From Lindgomyces ingoldianus (taxonomy: Eukaryota; Ascomycota; Dothideomycetes; Pleosporales; Lindgomycetaceae): DNA of 64,000 nt. Below, piece after piece: positions 1 to 10,122 of the stretch. The notes under the pieces are model-generated. The model ran no database searches, had not been told where the DNA came from, and saw nothing but the letters and a program-made list of their open reading frames with translations. The position numbers and the translations under genes were made by a program. The stretch spans positions 725,335-789,334 of the forward strand of contig NW_022985167.1 in NCBI RefSeq assembly GCF_010093535.1, given 5' to 3'. The first letter of the stretch is position 1. Every line of letters starts with the position of its first letter.

Positions 1-2003
1 TAGGAAGCCGAATGTTGCATTACTACATCTCGCATCCTGCGATATCGTCGCTCTTTCTCCTCTTCTGTCATCTCTAGCGCGATCTTGATCGCCTCGCAGC
101 AATTCTGGTAGTCCCATGGATTTACGGCGAGCTCGTTGCCCTCAAATATTGAAGCACTACCAGTGAACTCGCTGAGGATAACTGGTCCGTATTTCTTGTC
201 GCTGGCCCTTCCATCCTGGCAGAGAATGAACTCGTGGCAGGTAAGGTTCATACCTTCGCGAAGAGAGGTAATCATCAGGGCGTCCGCGACGGTGAGAAGA
301 GCTACGTATTGTGAGAATGAAATATCCTGCTTCAGGAGGACAAGTGGTTGGTGGTATAAACTAGAGTGTTGAGTGTCAATTCGATTTAGGATCTCATTTA
401 CACCCTTCTCTAGCTCAGCGTTCTCCTGGTCGGAGGTTGCAACCTGAATCAGAACCACCTGTTATTTGTTAGATCGTAGCGACATCATAGGAGTCTGGGA
501 GAGGGCACCTTGTCTTTCCACTCAGGGTATTTGTTGAGGAACAGCTCAAAGGCTAGCAACTTCTGTCTCACTCCACGAATATAATCGAGCTTGTCACGGG
601 CAACAATAAGACGCTTTCCCTTGTAGCGCTCTTGCATTGACTTAATCCACTCGTGGACTTCCGGATTCTCGCGTTCAATAGCCATATCTTTAGGATCAAC
701 GCCAATCGGCAGTGACCACACATTGACGAAGTGGTTTTCAAGCTGAACGCCATCTTCGGTGGCCTCTACAGATAGAATTCGGCTACATGTTTGCAAGAAG
801 TGGTGTGCGTACTCATGCGTTTGAAAGGCGACTAGGTTTGCGCCAAGCATTCCCTCTAGTAGCTCCTTCCTAGATGCCAAACACCGGAAGACCTCGGAGG
901 ACGGAAACGCAGCGTGAAGGAAGAAGCCAATCTGAACGTCTGGAAGTCTGGCTCTAATCATGCCAGGCACGAGAAGCAGGTGATAGTCGTGGATCCAGAT
1001 GATATCTTCTCGCTTGTAGTTGTCGATAACCTTGTTAGCAAACGCCTGGTTGACATTCTTGTAAAACTTCCATGAATCGTCCTTGTAAGCCTTGCTCTTT
1101 GGGTGGTCAGGAATCTGGTAGTGGAACACGGGCCACAGGATCGTCTTGCAATACCCAGCATAATGTCCGGCATAATCCTTGTCACTGACAAAGACGGGGA
1201 GGACATCATGCTCTGACTCAAGCTTCTCATGAATCTCGTCCCTCTTTTCGACAGGGACTTTGTCAGTGGGGAACCCAATCAGCCCAACGGTCAAAACATT
1301 CTTGAGACATCCAGTGTTGATTGCAGCTCGGATGGCGTTGTTGAGCCCTCCATTGCCCTGAGGAGAAGGCACAAGTTCCCACGGTTTGTCCCAGCGTGCA
1401 TCTTTGCTCTGGTCTCTGGAGTTATGGGTCCTACTTCGTGGTACTAGGTTCCGCCCTGCCCTTCCCGCTGGAGCAGCGGAAGGATCCTCGAGAATGGTCT
1501 CTTGTAGACCAGGGTCAGTAGTAGATGACGGTTGGTTGAAGATAAGCCCGCTGCCGCTCCATTCTGGAATGTGGGAGTCACTGCGAACTAAAGTTCTTGG
1601 GTCGTTGGGCCTCGGGAAGTAGGTGGCTGCGCTTGGCTGGACCTGAGTGAAGAATTCGGCAGTAGTAGCAGTAGCAGCTGGCGTCCTCGGTGGCGTGGGT
1701 GTAGCTTTAGCAGCTCCAGAGAGAAGGCTAGCTAGCTGCTGCCCACTAAGGTCGAAGGATGAGTCTTTACGGTCCGCCTGGGTTTGCGTGCGTCGAGGCA
1801 GACTCGAACGTGGAGGAGGAGGGGACTCATGCTCGAAATGAATCGTGTAGGGGAGAAACCTATACCGAGGGAAATCAGTTTCTACCAACTGAAATTCAGT
1901 AAAAAGACCGCCGCCCCTGCAACAGCTGCTGCGGAAGCTCTTGAGGCTGGCGGACATGGGTAGCGACTTACAGCGAGACGACGATGGTCGTTCCTCCGTT
2001 CAT
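1..2003 (-). CDS. tslA: Trehalose-6-phosphate synthase complex regulatory subunit (TPS3/TSL1/TslA-like), partial at left edge
   Basis: Glycosyltransferase-20 domain protein that scaffolds or regulates the cytosolic trehalose synthase/phosphatase complex. Exons on the minus strand are 2003-1972, 1859-509 and 458 to beyond base 1, with introns of 112 and 50 nt. The first exon encodes MNGGTTIVVSL and splices into FLPYTIHF, the usual N-terminal signature of this family; an in-frame ATG at 1957 lies inside the intron and is not the start. A Pro/Ser-rich linker precedes the GT20 core (IWIHDYHLLLVPGMIR). In the donor-site loop the motif reads DKLDYIRG (about residue 433), where active synthases have DRLDYIKG, so the Arg and Lys that contact UDP-glucose in OtsA/Tps1 are exchanged for Lys and Arg. 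This fits a non-catalytic subunit. The C-terminal phosphatase-like domain would lie left of the window. An AGGGG stress-element core sits upstream at 2287. Confidence 0.9.
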
Positions 2004-2959
2004 GATGGAAAGCGCGTCGCTGAGTCGTGTTTCTATAAGCGCTAGGTATATATAATTTGAGGATGAGAGAGTAAGGAAGGGAGGAGTGGTTGGTGAATGT
2101 GTATTAGGTAACGGGGAAGAAAATTCGGTGGTGGTGACTTCGCGAGGCAGGTAAAGGTTGGGCGCGATTTAACCTCACGTCACCGCAAAATTGAAAATGA
2201 GCGCAGGAGCAAGAGTGTGTGGGCCGCCTAATTAATTCCGCCAATGTACCATAGTTCAAAGAGTGATCAGACTTGTCACTCAATCTAGGGGATTTCCTTG
2301 GTTTTGGGCTGCTTTGGACCATTTGAAGCAAGAAGGGCCTTCAAGGACATTCCTGAGTACAAGCTGCCCCGCCATATGACGTAGTTTTGTACCCCCCACA
2401 TTGAATTAGGTCTCACGAGGACCAACATCCACGGAGTTTGCATACGGATTGCTCCTCATACCATCTTTACGTGTTGGCAAGGCATTAAACTCACACTGCT
2501 CTCTGCCCCGATGACAGGACATCCGCCCCGCAGGAGCATTTCGCGTTCGCCCACGTAGCCAATTAGGGCGTCCTTTAATTGTCACCGTGATCGACTCCAC
2601 CAAAATGCCGCAAGCCCCCATTTGCGGATGTTCTGCTGGAGGCCCATCCAGCTGAAATCAGCTCGAGCTCGAGTATCTAGCAGCTTCTGCACATGAGGGA
2701 CGTTGGCAAAAAAAGACCTTGATACATTTGACGCTGATTTAGAGGCTTCATGCTAAGGAGCCCCGTGCTGGAAGTCTCCGCGCGACTTGAACGTCAAAGA
2801 AACGTTGATATTACACATTCCAATGCTGCAGGTGTGGGGATAGGGATGCGGATCCAGGAAAATTGCCGCTTCTTAAAGTTGCTAAAAAGTTTGATCACGT
2901 ACTCACCTAATCTATTATGTGCAAAAATTAGGAAATTTCTTAGCGTTCCTTAGATCTTT
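2004..2959. other. Upstream region of the trehalose subunit gene
   Basis: This stretch holds no convincing gene; the short frames have no family signature and no splice support. It carries the promoter of the gene to its left, including one AGGGG core (2287-2291) that could be a stress response element. It passes into AT-rich sequence at its right end. Confidence 0.5.
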
Positions 2960-3642
2960 TTTTTCCTTACTAAAATTACATAGAAGATTATAATCTTAAT
3001 AGAATTTTTAATATATTAATAAATTCTTCTTAAATATTATTAGTAAGTTAAAGCTTTAAGTTTATAACGTACCTAACAGGTTAGCCGGCCACACAGGTTG
3101 GCCAGCCACTTTTGCTAAGCCCCCACCACACTCTACCTATCTACATAATGCCTTAATAACAACACTAGATTAAATCTTCTAAAGAATGTTAGATACAGCT
3201 TACTTTTTAAGCTTTTAAATAAAACTTAAAACTTTTTTTATAACACGCTATAGCTATCTATAATGTTTTTTTACATAATACTAAGTAATTAACACGCTAG
3301 ACAGCCTTTAAAAGCAAAATACTAGCCTAAATTAAAGAATCTAACTAAGCTTAAAAAAAAGGTAGTTATTAAGTATATACTTAAGCTTATTACACGCAGA
3401 TTTCTCTCTAGGCTTATAGCTATAGCTAATATAGCTAATTTCTTACGCGTAAAGCGTAATCTAGGCTAGGTTAGCTTAAACTAGCCTAGTATATAGGTTA
3501 AGCACTACTCTAAGTTTATAATAAAGTTTAATTATAAGTATAATTATAAAAGAGTGCTTTATAAAAATTTAAAAGTTATCTAAGGCTAGTTTTGCCTAGT
3601 AGCTAACATAAAAGCTAAGTATAGTATCTAAAATAAAGACAT
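2960..3642. repeat. AT-rich, RIP-like degenerate repeat
   Basis: About 680 bases of strongly AT-rich sequence full of TTA, TAA and CTTAA words, with stops in all frames and a sharp composition change at both ends. It abuts the 5' end of the retroelement remnant. This matches repeats mutated by repeat-induced point mutation in Pezizomycotina. A short imperfect duplication (GGTTAGCCGGCCACAC / GGTTGGCCAGCCACT) near 3080-3110 is a GC-rich island inside it. The parent element cannot be recognised. Confidence 0.6.
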
Positions 3643-3703
3643 TGTGACGGCGTGTACCGCCTCACATGCTCTGCGGCATCAGCTCCCTCGCTTGCGCAAC
3701 GAG
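3643..3703 (+). repeat. 61-bp direct repeat, copy 1 (5' LTR start)
   Basis: Matches 4996-5056 across all 61 bases by eye, starting TGTGACGG and ending CAACGAG. It lies at the boundary with the AT-rich block and is read as the beginning of the 5' LTR. Confidence 0.8.
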
Positions 3704-4138
3704 TAGCACGCCAGTGCTACAAGTAGCGCCTTGGCAGGGGGCACACATGTATATTTAAACTCGCAGAGCAGCTCCTCTGCTCCTTAGTTTAATCTAGTTG
3801 AGTTACACCACCTCTTGCTTGTAGCTTAAGCATGCTGACTGTGACATTAGATTAAACTCCTCAAGTGACATGAAAGCTTGAGTATCACGCACACGCATAC
3901 GCACACGCATACGCACACGCCTAAGTTTTTTTTGTCATTACACACGCACACGACTCCGGGTCGACAGACGCCGACATACCCCGTCAAGTCGACGGTGGAG
4001 ACAGTGCGCGACCCCTCTTCTGATCTTGGAGGGTAAGATCAGTTAGAGTATGCTCATACCCTCACCACGCCCACGATACAGCTAGAGATAGGTTAGCTCG
4101 GTTGCTACGCTCTAGCTTGTACGCACATGTTTCTTTTT

Positions 4139-4738
4139 NNNNNNNNNNNNNNNNNNNNNNNNNNNNNNNNNNNNNNNNNNNNNNNNNNNNNNNNNNNNNN
4201 NNNNNNNNNNNNNNNNNNNNNNNNNNNNNNNNNNNNNNNNNNNNNNNNNNNNNNNNNNNNNNNNNNNNNNNNNNNNNNNNNNNNNNNNNNNNNNNNNNNN
4301 NNNNNNNNNNNNNNNNNNNNNNNNNNNNNNNNNNNNNNNNNNNNNNNNNNNNNNNNNNNNNNNNNNNNNNNNNNNNNNNNNNNNNNNNNNNNNNNNNNNN
4401 NNNNNNNNNNNNNNNNNNNNNNNNNNNNNNNNNNNNNNNNNNNNNNNNNNNNNNNNNNNNNNNNNNNNNNNNNNNNNNNNNNNNNNNNNNNNNNNNNNNN
4501 NNNNNNNNNNNNNNNNNNNNNNNNNNNNNNNNNNNNNNNNNNNNNNNNNNNNNNNNNNNNNNNNNNNNNNNNNNNNNNNNNNNNNNNNNNNNNNNNNNNN
4601 NNNNNNNNNNNNNNNNNNNNNNNNNNNNNNNNNNNNNNNNNNNNNNNNNNNNNNNNNNNNNNNNNNNNNNNNNNNNNNNNNNNNNNNNNNNNNNNNNNNN
4701 NNNNNNNNNNNNNNNNNNNNNNNNNNNNNNNNNNNNNN
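4139..4738. other. Assembly gap of 600 N
   Basis: The run is exactly 600 N, which suggests a scaffolding placeholder. Its true length is unknown. It lies inside the repeated element, as expected if the repeat prevented assembly. Confidence 0.97.
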
Positions 4739-4995
4739 AGCGTTAGTTGCAGCTGTATCGACAATAGCTCGGCCACAGCTAGCTCGGCCACAGCCAGCTC
4801 GGCAGCTCTACGTGCCTGACGCATGGCCCGCTTTGACAATAGCTACAGCCGCAGCGGCTGCGACAGCGACGACGACCTGGATGACAAAATCACGGTATAG
4901 GCAGGCTCTAGGGTTTGTTCTCTTCTTTTTCTCTTCTTTAGCTTAATTTTAAGCTCCCCTTTTATACATAAAAATTAAGCTTTGGAGGGGGGTAA

Positions 4996-5056
4996 TGTGA
5001 CGGCGTGTACCGCCTCACATGCTCTGCGGCATCAGCTCCCTCGCTTGCGCAACGAG
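4996..5056 (+). repeat. 61-bp direct repeat, copy 2 (truncated 3' LTR)
   Basis: Second copy of the TGTGACGG repeat, directly after a polypurine tract. Similarity to copy 1 ends abruptly at 5056, and remains of the maltase gene begin shortly after, at 5091. Confidence 0.8.
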
Positions 5057-5090
5057 GCTTTCGGAGGCTGTTAACATAGCGGGCTGATGG

Positions 5091-5538
<448 letters not shown>

Positions 5539-5805
5539 GCTCGACTATACCCGCTCCTTCGGGAAAGAGAAAGTGGAAACTGCAGGTATAGGATTTGAGA
5601 TTAGGATTGAAACGGAGATGTAAACGGAAGCGGTTTGCTTAGAGAGCTTCGAAGCTTGGCATGCGTACCCCTCTTATATTGCTACTAACTTTGCCGGTAG
5701 GACTGGAGGTTGCCTCCAGCGGAAGTCCACACAACCACTCTTTCCATACCACTCTTTCCACATACAATAGATCGACAACAACAAACAGCAGCAACGACGT
5801 GATTT

Positions 5806-6282
5806 CTAGAACAGGGGAAGCGGATATTCATGACAAATCCCCATCCGCAATTCGTTCAAAGTCGTTCCGATAATATCTTCAGGAAAGTTTCCCCTCTCTT
5901 TGCTATCAACGGCTCGACTTTCGGAACGATTATTCGACATCGTCGTGCCGCTGGCGCTAGGATATCCTTTTTCAGCCAAGCACATCTCGAACCAATGAAA
6001 ACCAGGGATCTCTGCGCTCCAAGTTTCGGGGGCTGTCTCCACATTTCCAGAGAGCCCAACCTGTCGAAGATCGCCAGAGATGCCATGGTTCGACAATACA
6101 CCAATCATAAGCACCAATTCCTGAATCGTGTCTCGTAAACTCCCCTCAGTTGGCGTTCTTCCCTGGCACGCCTCGCTACAGTAAATGCCGTAGCACCAAA
6201 CCAGAACCTTAGTGCCTTGTTTCCCACACCTCGTCAACCTGGCCAGAGCTTCTCTACTACGTCGCGGACCGACATTAGACAA
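5806..6282 (-). other. Unrecognised 158-codon open frame, coding status doubtful
   Basis: An uninterrupted minus-strand frame lies between the maltase pseudogene and the permease. It is rich in Gly, Arg and Ser, with segments such as GFHWFEMCLAEKGYPS that could belong to a folded domain, but I recognise no family, signal peptide or membrane segment. A second long frame overlaps it on the same strand. It could be part of a decayed regulator or enzyme of the maltose locus, or chance. The rest of 5539-6663 contains only the permease promoter. Confidence 0.25.
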
Positions 6283-6663
6283 ATCAGCGGCGGTGAAGAA
6301 GGCGTCCGCGCTTCAGGGGAGGCTCAAAAATCTTGTCCGAGGATGTTAAACCCCAGATCTAGTCCCTAGATCGGGGTACGTGCTGAAGTGGATCGGCCGG
6401 AGAAGATGCTAGTGAGTGGCTCCTTGCGGTATTTTCTATCGAAACCATCTTGATGATGGTGCCTAGGTGTCTTGGGTGATGGCGACGGATGGGGTGTTTA
6501 AGTATGACCATAGGTTCACAGAAAGTGGAATTTTCATCTCAAGCCTATGAGAACATCTTAGAATTTAAGGGAACGAGCGACTTGGAGCGACAGGTCTTCT
6601 TTCCTCTAACATCATTCAAGTCAACTCCTCTCTAAGTTGGCACTGAGCTGAGATACAACTACA

Positions 6664-8343
6664 ATGGCTTCCCGCCGAAGTTCTGTCATCCACGTCGACG
6701 ATGAAAAAATCTGCCGCATGTCCGTCAACAATCCGGACTTCACCCACATCTCGGACGATGCAGCCAAAGCTACTGAAGTAGAGCGCAACATGACGCTCTT
6801 GCAAGGTCTCAAAATCTACCCCAAAGCTGTGGGCTGGAGCATCTTACTCTCTGCCGCCATTATCATGGAAGGTTTTGACATTGTGCTGATTGCGAACCTC
6901 CTCGCCGTCCCAGCTTTCAAGAATAAATTCGGCGTCCAACTTGCAGACGGCTCCTACGAGGTTACAGCAGCCTGGCAATCCGGCCTTACGAACGGTGCAT
7001 ACTGTGGAGAAATCCTCGGTTTGATGATTAATGGTATCATCGCTGAAAAATATGGCTTTAAGAAAACCATGATTAGCGCCCTCACGCTCGTCGCCAGCCT
7101 GATATTTATTGTCTTCTTTGTCCAGAACATTGAACAACTCCTCATCGGACTCATCCTCCTTGGAATTCCGTGGGGTGTCTTCCAAACACTCACAACCACC
7201 TACGCCGCTGAAGTGTGTCCTGTGCCGCTCAGAGCTTACCTGACTACCTACGTCAATCTTTGCTGGGTAATGGGGCAGTTTCTCGCTTCGGGTGTGCTGA
7301 AGGGTGTTTCTACCCGCAACGACGAATGGGCATATCGGATCCCGTACGCGCTGCAATGGATTTGGCCCATCCCGCTCATCATCGGCATCGCACTTGCTCC
7401 CGAATCTCCCTGGTGGCTCGTTCGAAAAGAACGTCTCGACGACGCGAAGAAAATGGTACTGCGACTTACCTCGCGTAACCAAGCCGTGGACTTCAGCCCC
7501 GATGAGACTGTAGCCATGATGCAGCATACCAACGAGATGGAAAAGATGTCTTCTAGGGGCGCTACGTATCTCGACTGCTTTAAGGGAACTGATCTTTACC
7601 GAACGGAAATCTGCGCTATGACATGGTTCACGCAAGCCTTCTGTGGGTCGTCATTCATGGGGTTTTCGACCTACTTTTTTGAACAAGCTGGACTTGACAC
7701 ATCAAACGCCTTCAGCATGTCCCTAGGACAATACGCACTCGGTGCCGTCGGAACATTCCTCGCATGGTATCTAATGCAGATATGTGGGCGTCGAACTCTA
7801 TACGTCTGGGGCCAAGCCATTCTCTGCGCCCTCCTCCTCATCATTGGATTCTGCGGCATTGCATCCAAGGACAATACCGGCGCACAGTGGGCAATTGGGA
7901 CCATGCTTCTCATCTTCACATTCGTGTATGACTCCACTGTTGGCCCTGTGTGCTATTCCCTTGTCGCCGAAATGCCGTCCACCCGCCTCCGCCAAAAGAC
8001 CGTCGTCCTGGCCCGCAATTTCTACAACATCGCTAGCATCATCGGTAACATCCTCACGCCGCGTATGCTAAATCCTAGCGCATGGAACTGGGGCGCTAAG
8101 TCGGCATTTTTCTGGGCGGGAACGTGCTTCTTGTGTTTTGTGTGGACGTACTTCAGGCTTCCGGAGCCGAGGGGGAGGACGTATGGGGAGCTTGATACTC
8201 TATTTGAGCAGAGGGTGTCTGCGAGGAAGTTTACGAGGACGGATGTGGATTTGAAGGGAAATGGTGCACAGACGGAGGGGTTTGGAGGGGAGAAGAAGGC
8301 GGTGACTGCGCATTTAGAGACCATGGAATTGGCGAGGACGTAG
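6664..8343 (+). CDS. Alpha-glucoside (maltose) permease, MFS sugar porter family
   Basis: A single-exon gene for a 559-residue plasma-membrane H+ symporter of the fungal maltose permease type (Mal31/Mph/Agt1-like). About 12 membrane segments are visible, starting with GWSILLSAAIIMEGFDIVLI. The family PESPWWLV motif closes segment 6 (PESPWWLVRKERLDDAKK) before the central cytoplasmic loop, and PEPRGRTYGELD follows segment 12. The N-terminus is a hydrophilic tail of about 55 residues and the length is normal. The reading frame is open and well conserved although the neighbouring maltase is destroyed. Imported alpha-glucosides would have to be split by another enzyme, or the gene has taken another role. 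Confidence 0.92.
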   Translation: MASRRSSVIHVDDEKICRMSVNNPDFTHISDDAAKATEVERNMTLLQGLKIYPKAVGWSILLSAAIIMEGFDIVLIANLLAVPAFKNKFGVQLADGSYEVTAAWQSGLTNGAYCGEILGLMINGIIAEKYGFKKTMISALTLVASLIFIVFFVQNIEQLLIGLILLGIPWGVFQTLTTTYAAEVCPVPLRAYLTTYVNLCWVMGQFLASGVLKGVSTRNDEWAYRIPYALQWIWPIPLIIGIALAPESPWWLVRKERLDDAKKMVLRLTSRNQAVDFSPDETVAMMQHTNEMEKMSSRGATYLDCFKGTDLYRTEICAMTWFTQAFCGSSFMGFSTYFFEQAGLDTSNAFSMSLGQYALGAVGTFLAWYLMQICGRRTLYVWGQAILCALLLIIGFCGIASKDNTGAQWAIGTMLLIFTFVYDSTVGPVCYSLVAEMPSTRLRQKTVVLARNFYNIASIIGNILTPRMLNPSAWNWGAKSAFFWAGTCFLCFVWTYFRLPEPRGRTYGELDTLFEQRVSARKFTRTDVDLKGNGAQTEGFGGEKKAVTAHLETMELART

Positions 8344-8845
8344 GACGTAGGAGGGTATGATTGTGAAGTGGAAAGTCTGGTTTGCGGATTATACCCTCGC
8401 TTTTTGGTTTTTTTTCCTGTTGGACGTTAGCATGTATCTCTTTGAATGGAACCTTTTAACCCCTTACTCTCATTTAAAAATCATCGGGAATCTCCATACC
8501 AAACACGTGATTTTCGGAACCCACAGGCACCCTTGGGATGCCCAGATGAGGTCAAAAGATTCGCACAATGTGGACCTCAGTCGTTTCAAATGGTACACTT
8601 GTAGAATTGATAATGCCAATTGCAGAAACTGGGAGCAAGCTGTTGAAATCACACATTGCAAAAACATCAGACTGAGATCTAGATGGAGACTGAGTCCTAA
8701 TTCATGAAAGGTAAAAGGTGCTCAATATCACGCCTCTGCCATGAAAGAAATTCCCGTGGTAATGCACATGCCTATGTTCACGCCAGAACATTTTCCTGTC
8801 TCGATATCGTCTCTCCTGCTCATTGGATCATGACCTGCCAGCTTT
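8344..8845. other. Convergent intergenic region, permease / RPS28
   Basis: Carries the 3' untranslated regions of the permease and of RPS28. No gene is seen. Confidence 0.5.
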
Positions 8846-9247
8846 CTATCTCAGCCTCCTGGCCTCACGTTCGGACTCGAGCAAGCAGAGGATGTCGTTC
8901 TCGCGGACTGTGCTCCGGATTAGTTTATCCTGCTATTTTGGGATGTAGTTGTGGAGGTGCGGCCGTACCTGGGCCCTTGACGTTTCGGATGATGCTTCGA
9001 GTTGTGTCGTCCATGAATTCGACGCGGACTTGGGTGACACCGCCACGGGAGCCTGTGCTTGTCAGAAGGGGGTTTTCTTCCAATCGTTTCTGGGTGCGCT
9101 TTGCATCGCGACTCTCGGGAGGAAATTACGTACCGGTGCGGCCGAGGACTGCGATGAAATGTCAGTGAATATATCTTTTCGCTTTCCGGAGTTAGACATA
9201 CCTCGGGTGACTTTGACAAGCTTGACGGGAACCTTTGCGGCATCCAT
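8846..9247 (-). CDS. rps28: 40S ribosomal protein S28 (eS28)
   Basis: A 68-residue protein of the small ribosomal subunit, near the mRNA exit region. Four exons on the minus strand: 9247-9202, 9148-9134 (only 15 nt), 9052-8969 and 8907-8846; introns are 53, 81 and 61 nt. The spliced frame reads [20 protein letters not shown], then [20 protein letters not shown] and [18 protein letters not shown], the complete family sequence at normal length. All introns are GT-AG. The start is the ATG just before DAAKVP; an upstream in-frame ATG would add a tail unknown in the family. It is transcribed divergently from HIS1. Confidence 0.95.
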
Positions 9248-9697
9248 GTCTATGGTCTGCAGTCCGTCAGTCCTAGCGTGGTTTTCCAAGCGCTCCAATA
9301 CCGACTTTGAATTGATTTCAGTCACAATTAGTGATATTGAATCGACTTGTGACGTGCAGCAAGAGCTTCGTGGGGTGGATGAAGGTGGAGTCGTCGAGTT
9401 GGTCTTAGATTCAAAATAGGTGTGCGTTTGGTGTTGAGCTCAGCCGCAAGCGAATTTATTTTGCCGCCCTCCACCGCCTTAGCAATTCTACGATACCTAA
9501 TCCGGTGTCTGCGGGGGGGCTGATGCATGAACTTCACCTCTCACCCCTCATTGGCCGCCTTCAACTAAAATCGAGTCCGCACATCGGAGCATTCCCCACA
9601 ACTCCCCCCCTTCCCTCTCTGACTGGTACTTACGACACTACTTTTTCCTCCCGTCCTAGGAAGCGCGAATTGCGAGATTGATGCCATACCCCTCCTT

Positions 9698-9704
9698 GAC
9701 TCAC
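9698..9704. promoter_or_regulatory. Gcn4/CPC1-type site TGACTCA
   Basis: A perfect palindromic general amino-acid control element, 419 bp upstream of the HIS1 ATG. HIS1 is a known target of cross-pathway control in yeasts and Neurospora, so the match has functional plausibility. Binding is inferred. Confidence 0.6.
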
Positions 9705-9965
9705 CTAGTATCTCCGGCGTGAATAGCACATCCCACTAGCACAACTGCACAAAACCATAAATCAGTTCATCCTCGACGCCCGCCTGCAGCTCCGCCAGCC
9801 CAACGCCAGATCAGATCCAATTAGACAACCTTACGTGGACACCTGCTTGATGTCCTTTCGGAGGAAGACTCAGATAAAAGCAAACACCTCCACGCGCTTC
9901 AACCCCTTGTAACGCACCCCAGGTTGTTGGGGTCCCCTTATAAGGATGGATCTGGTCAATTCGTA

Positions 9966-10105
9966 TGTTGCGCTCTTCTCCTTCTCTTCTCTTCCCCTCC
10001 TATTCTTTTCCCCTCCTATTCTCTTCTCCTCCTATTCTCTTCTCCTCCTATTTTCTCCTCCTCCTATTTTCTCCTCCTATTTTCTCCTCCTCTTCCCTCC
10101 TTGCT
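9966..10105. repeat. Pyrimidine-rich low-complexity tract
   Basis: Tandemly reiterated TCTTCTCC / TCCTATT units, almost entirely C and T on the plus strand, in the HIS1 leader. Such CT tracts are common in fungal core promoters and mark transcription start regions. Open frames through it are composition artefacts. Confidence 0.7.
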
Positions 10106-10122
10106 ACGGAACTTAGGGAAGC

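Larger units (their letters stand above)
3643..5056 (+). mobile_element. LTR retroelement remnant containing an assembly gap
   Basis: A 61-base sequence beginning TGTGACGGCG is repeated directly at 3643-3703 and 4996-5056. The second copy is immediately preceded by a purine-rich tract (GGAGGGGGGTAA, about 4983-4995), as expected of a polypurine tract before a 3' LTR. The first copy continues into further LTR-like sequence with CACACG/CATACG repeats, while the second stops after 61 bases, so the 3' LTR is truncated. The interior holds 600 N (4139-4738), then a short frame rich in Ser and Asp ending near 4900 that could be the tail of a polyprotein. No gag, protease, integrase or reverse transcriptase domain is visible, so the superfamily is undetermined. 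Confidence 0.65.
9248..10122. promoter_or_regulatory. Shared RPS28/HIS1 promoter region
   Basis: Holds a perfect TGACTCA, a TATA-like CTTATAAGG (9937-9945) about 180 bp before the HIS1 start, and a long pyrimidine tract (9966-10105) just before the HIS1 ATG. No gene is seen in it. Confidence 0.6.

Noticed and set aside
4102..4839. Three long frames (214-244 codons) on both strands
   Set aside because: They consist almost entirely of unknown residues from the 600-N gap, so their length has no meaning.
6844..7635. 263-codon minus-strand frame
   Set aside because: It is the antisense shadow of the permease gene. Its sequence resembles no family, while the plus strand is fully conserved.
9966..10105. 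Regularly repeated units resembling an array
   Set aside because: The units are imperfect CT words without distinct spacers, so this is a low-complexity promoter tract and not CRISPR-like.
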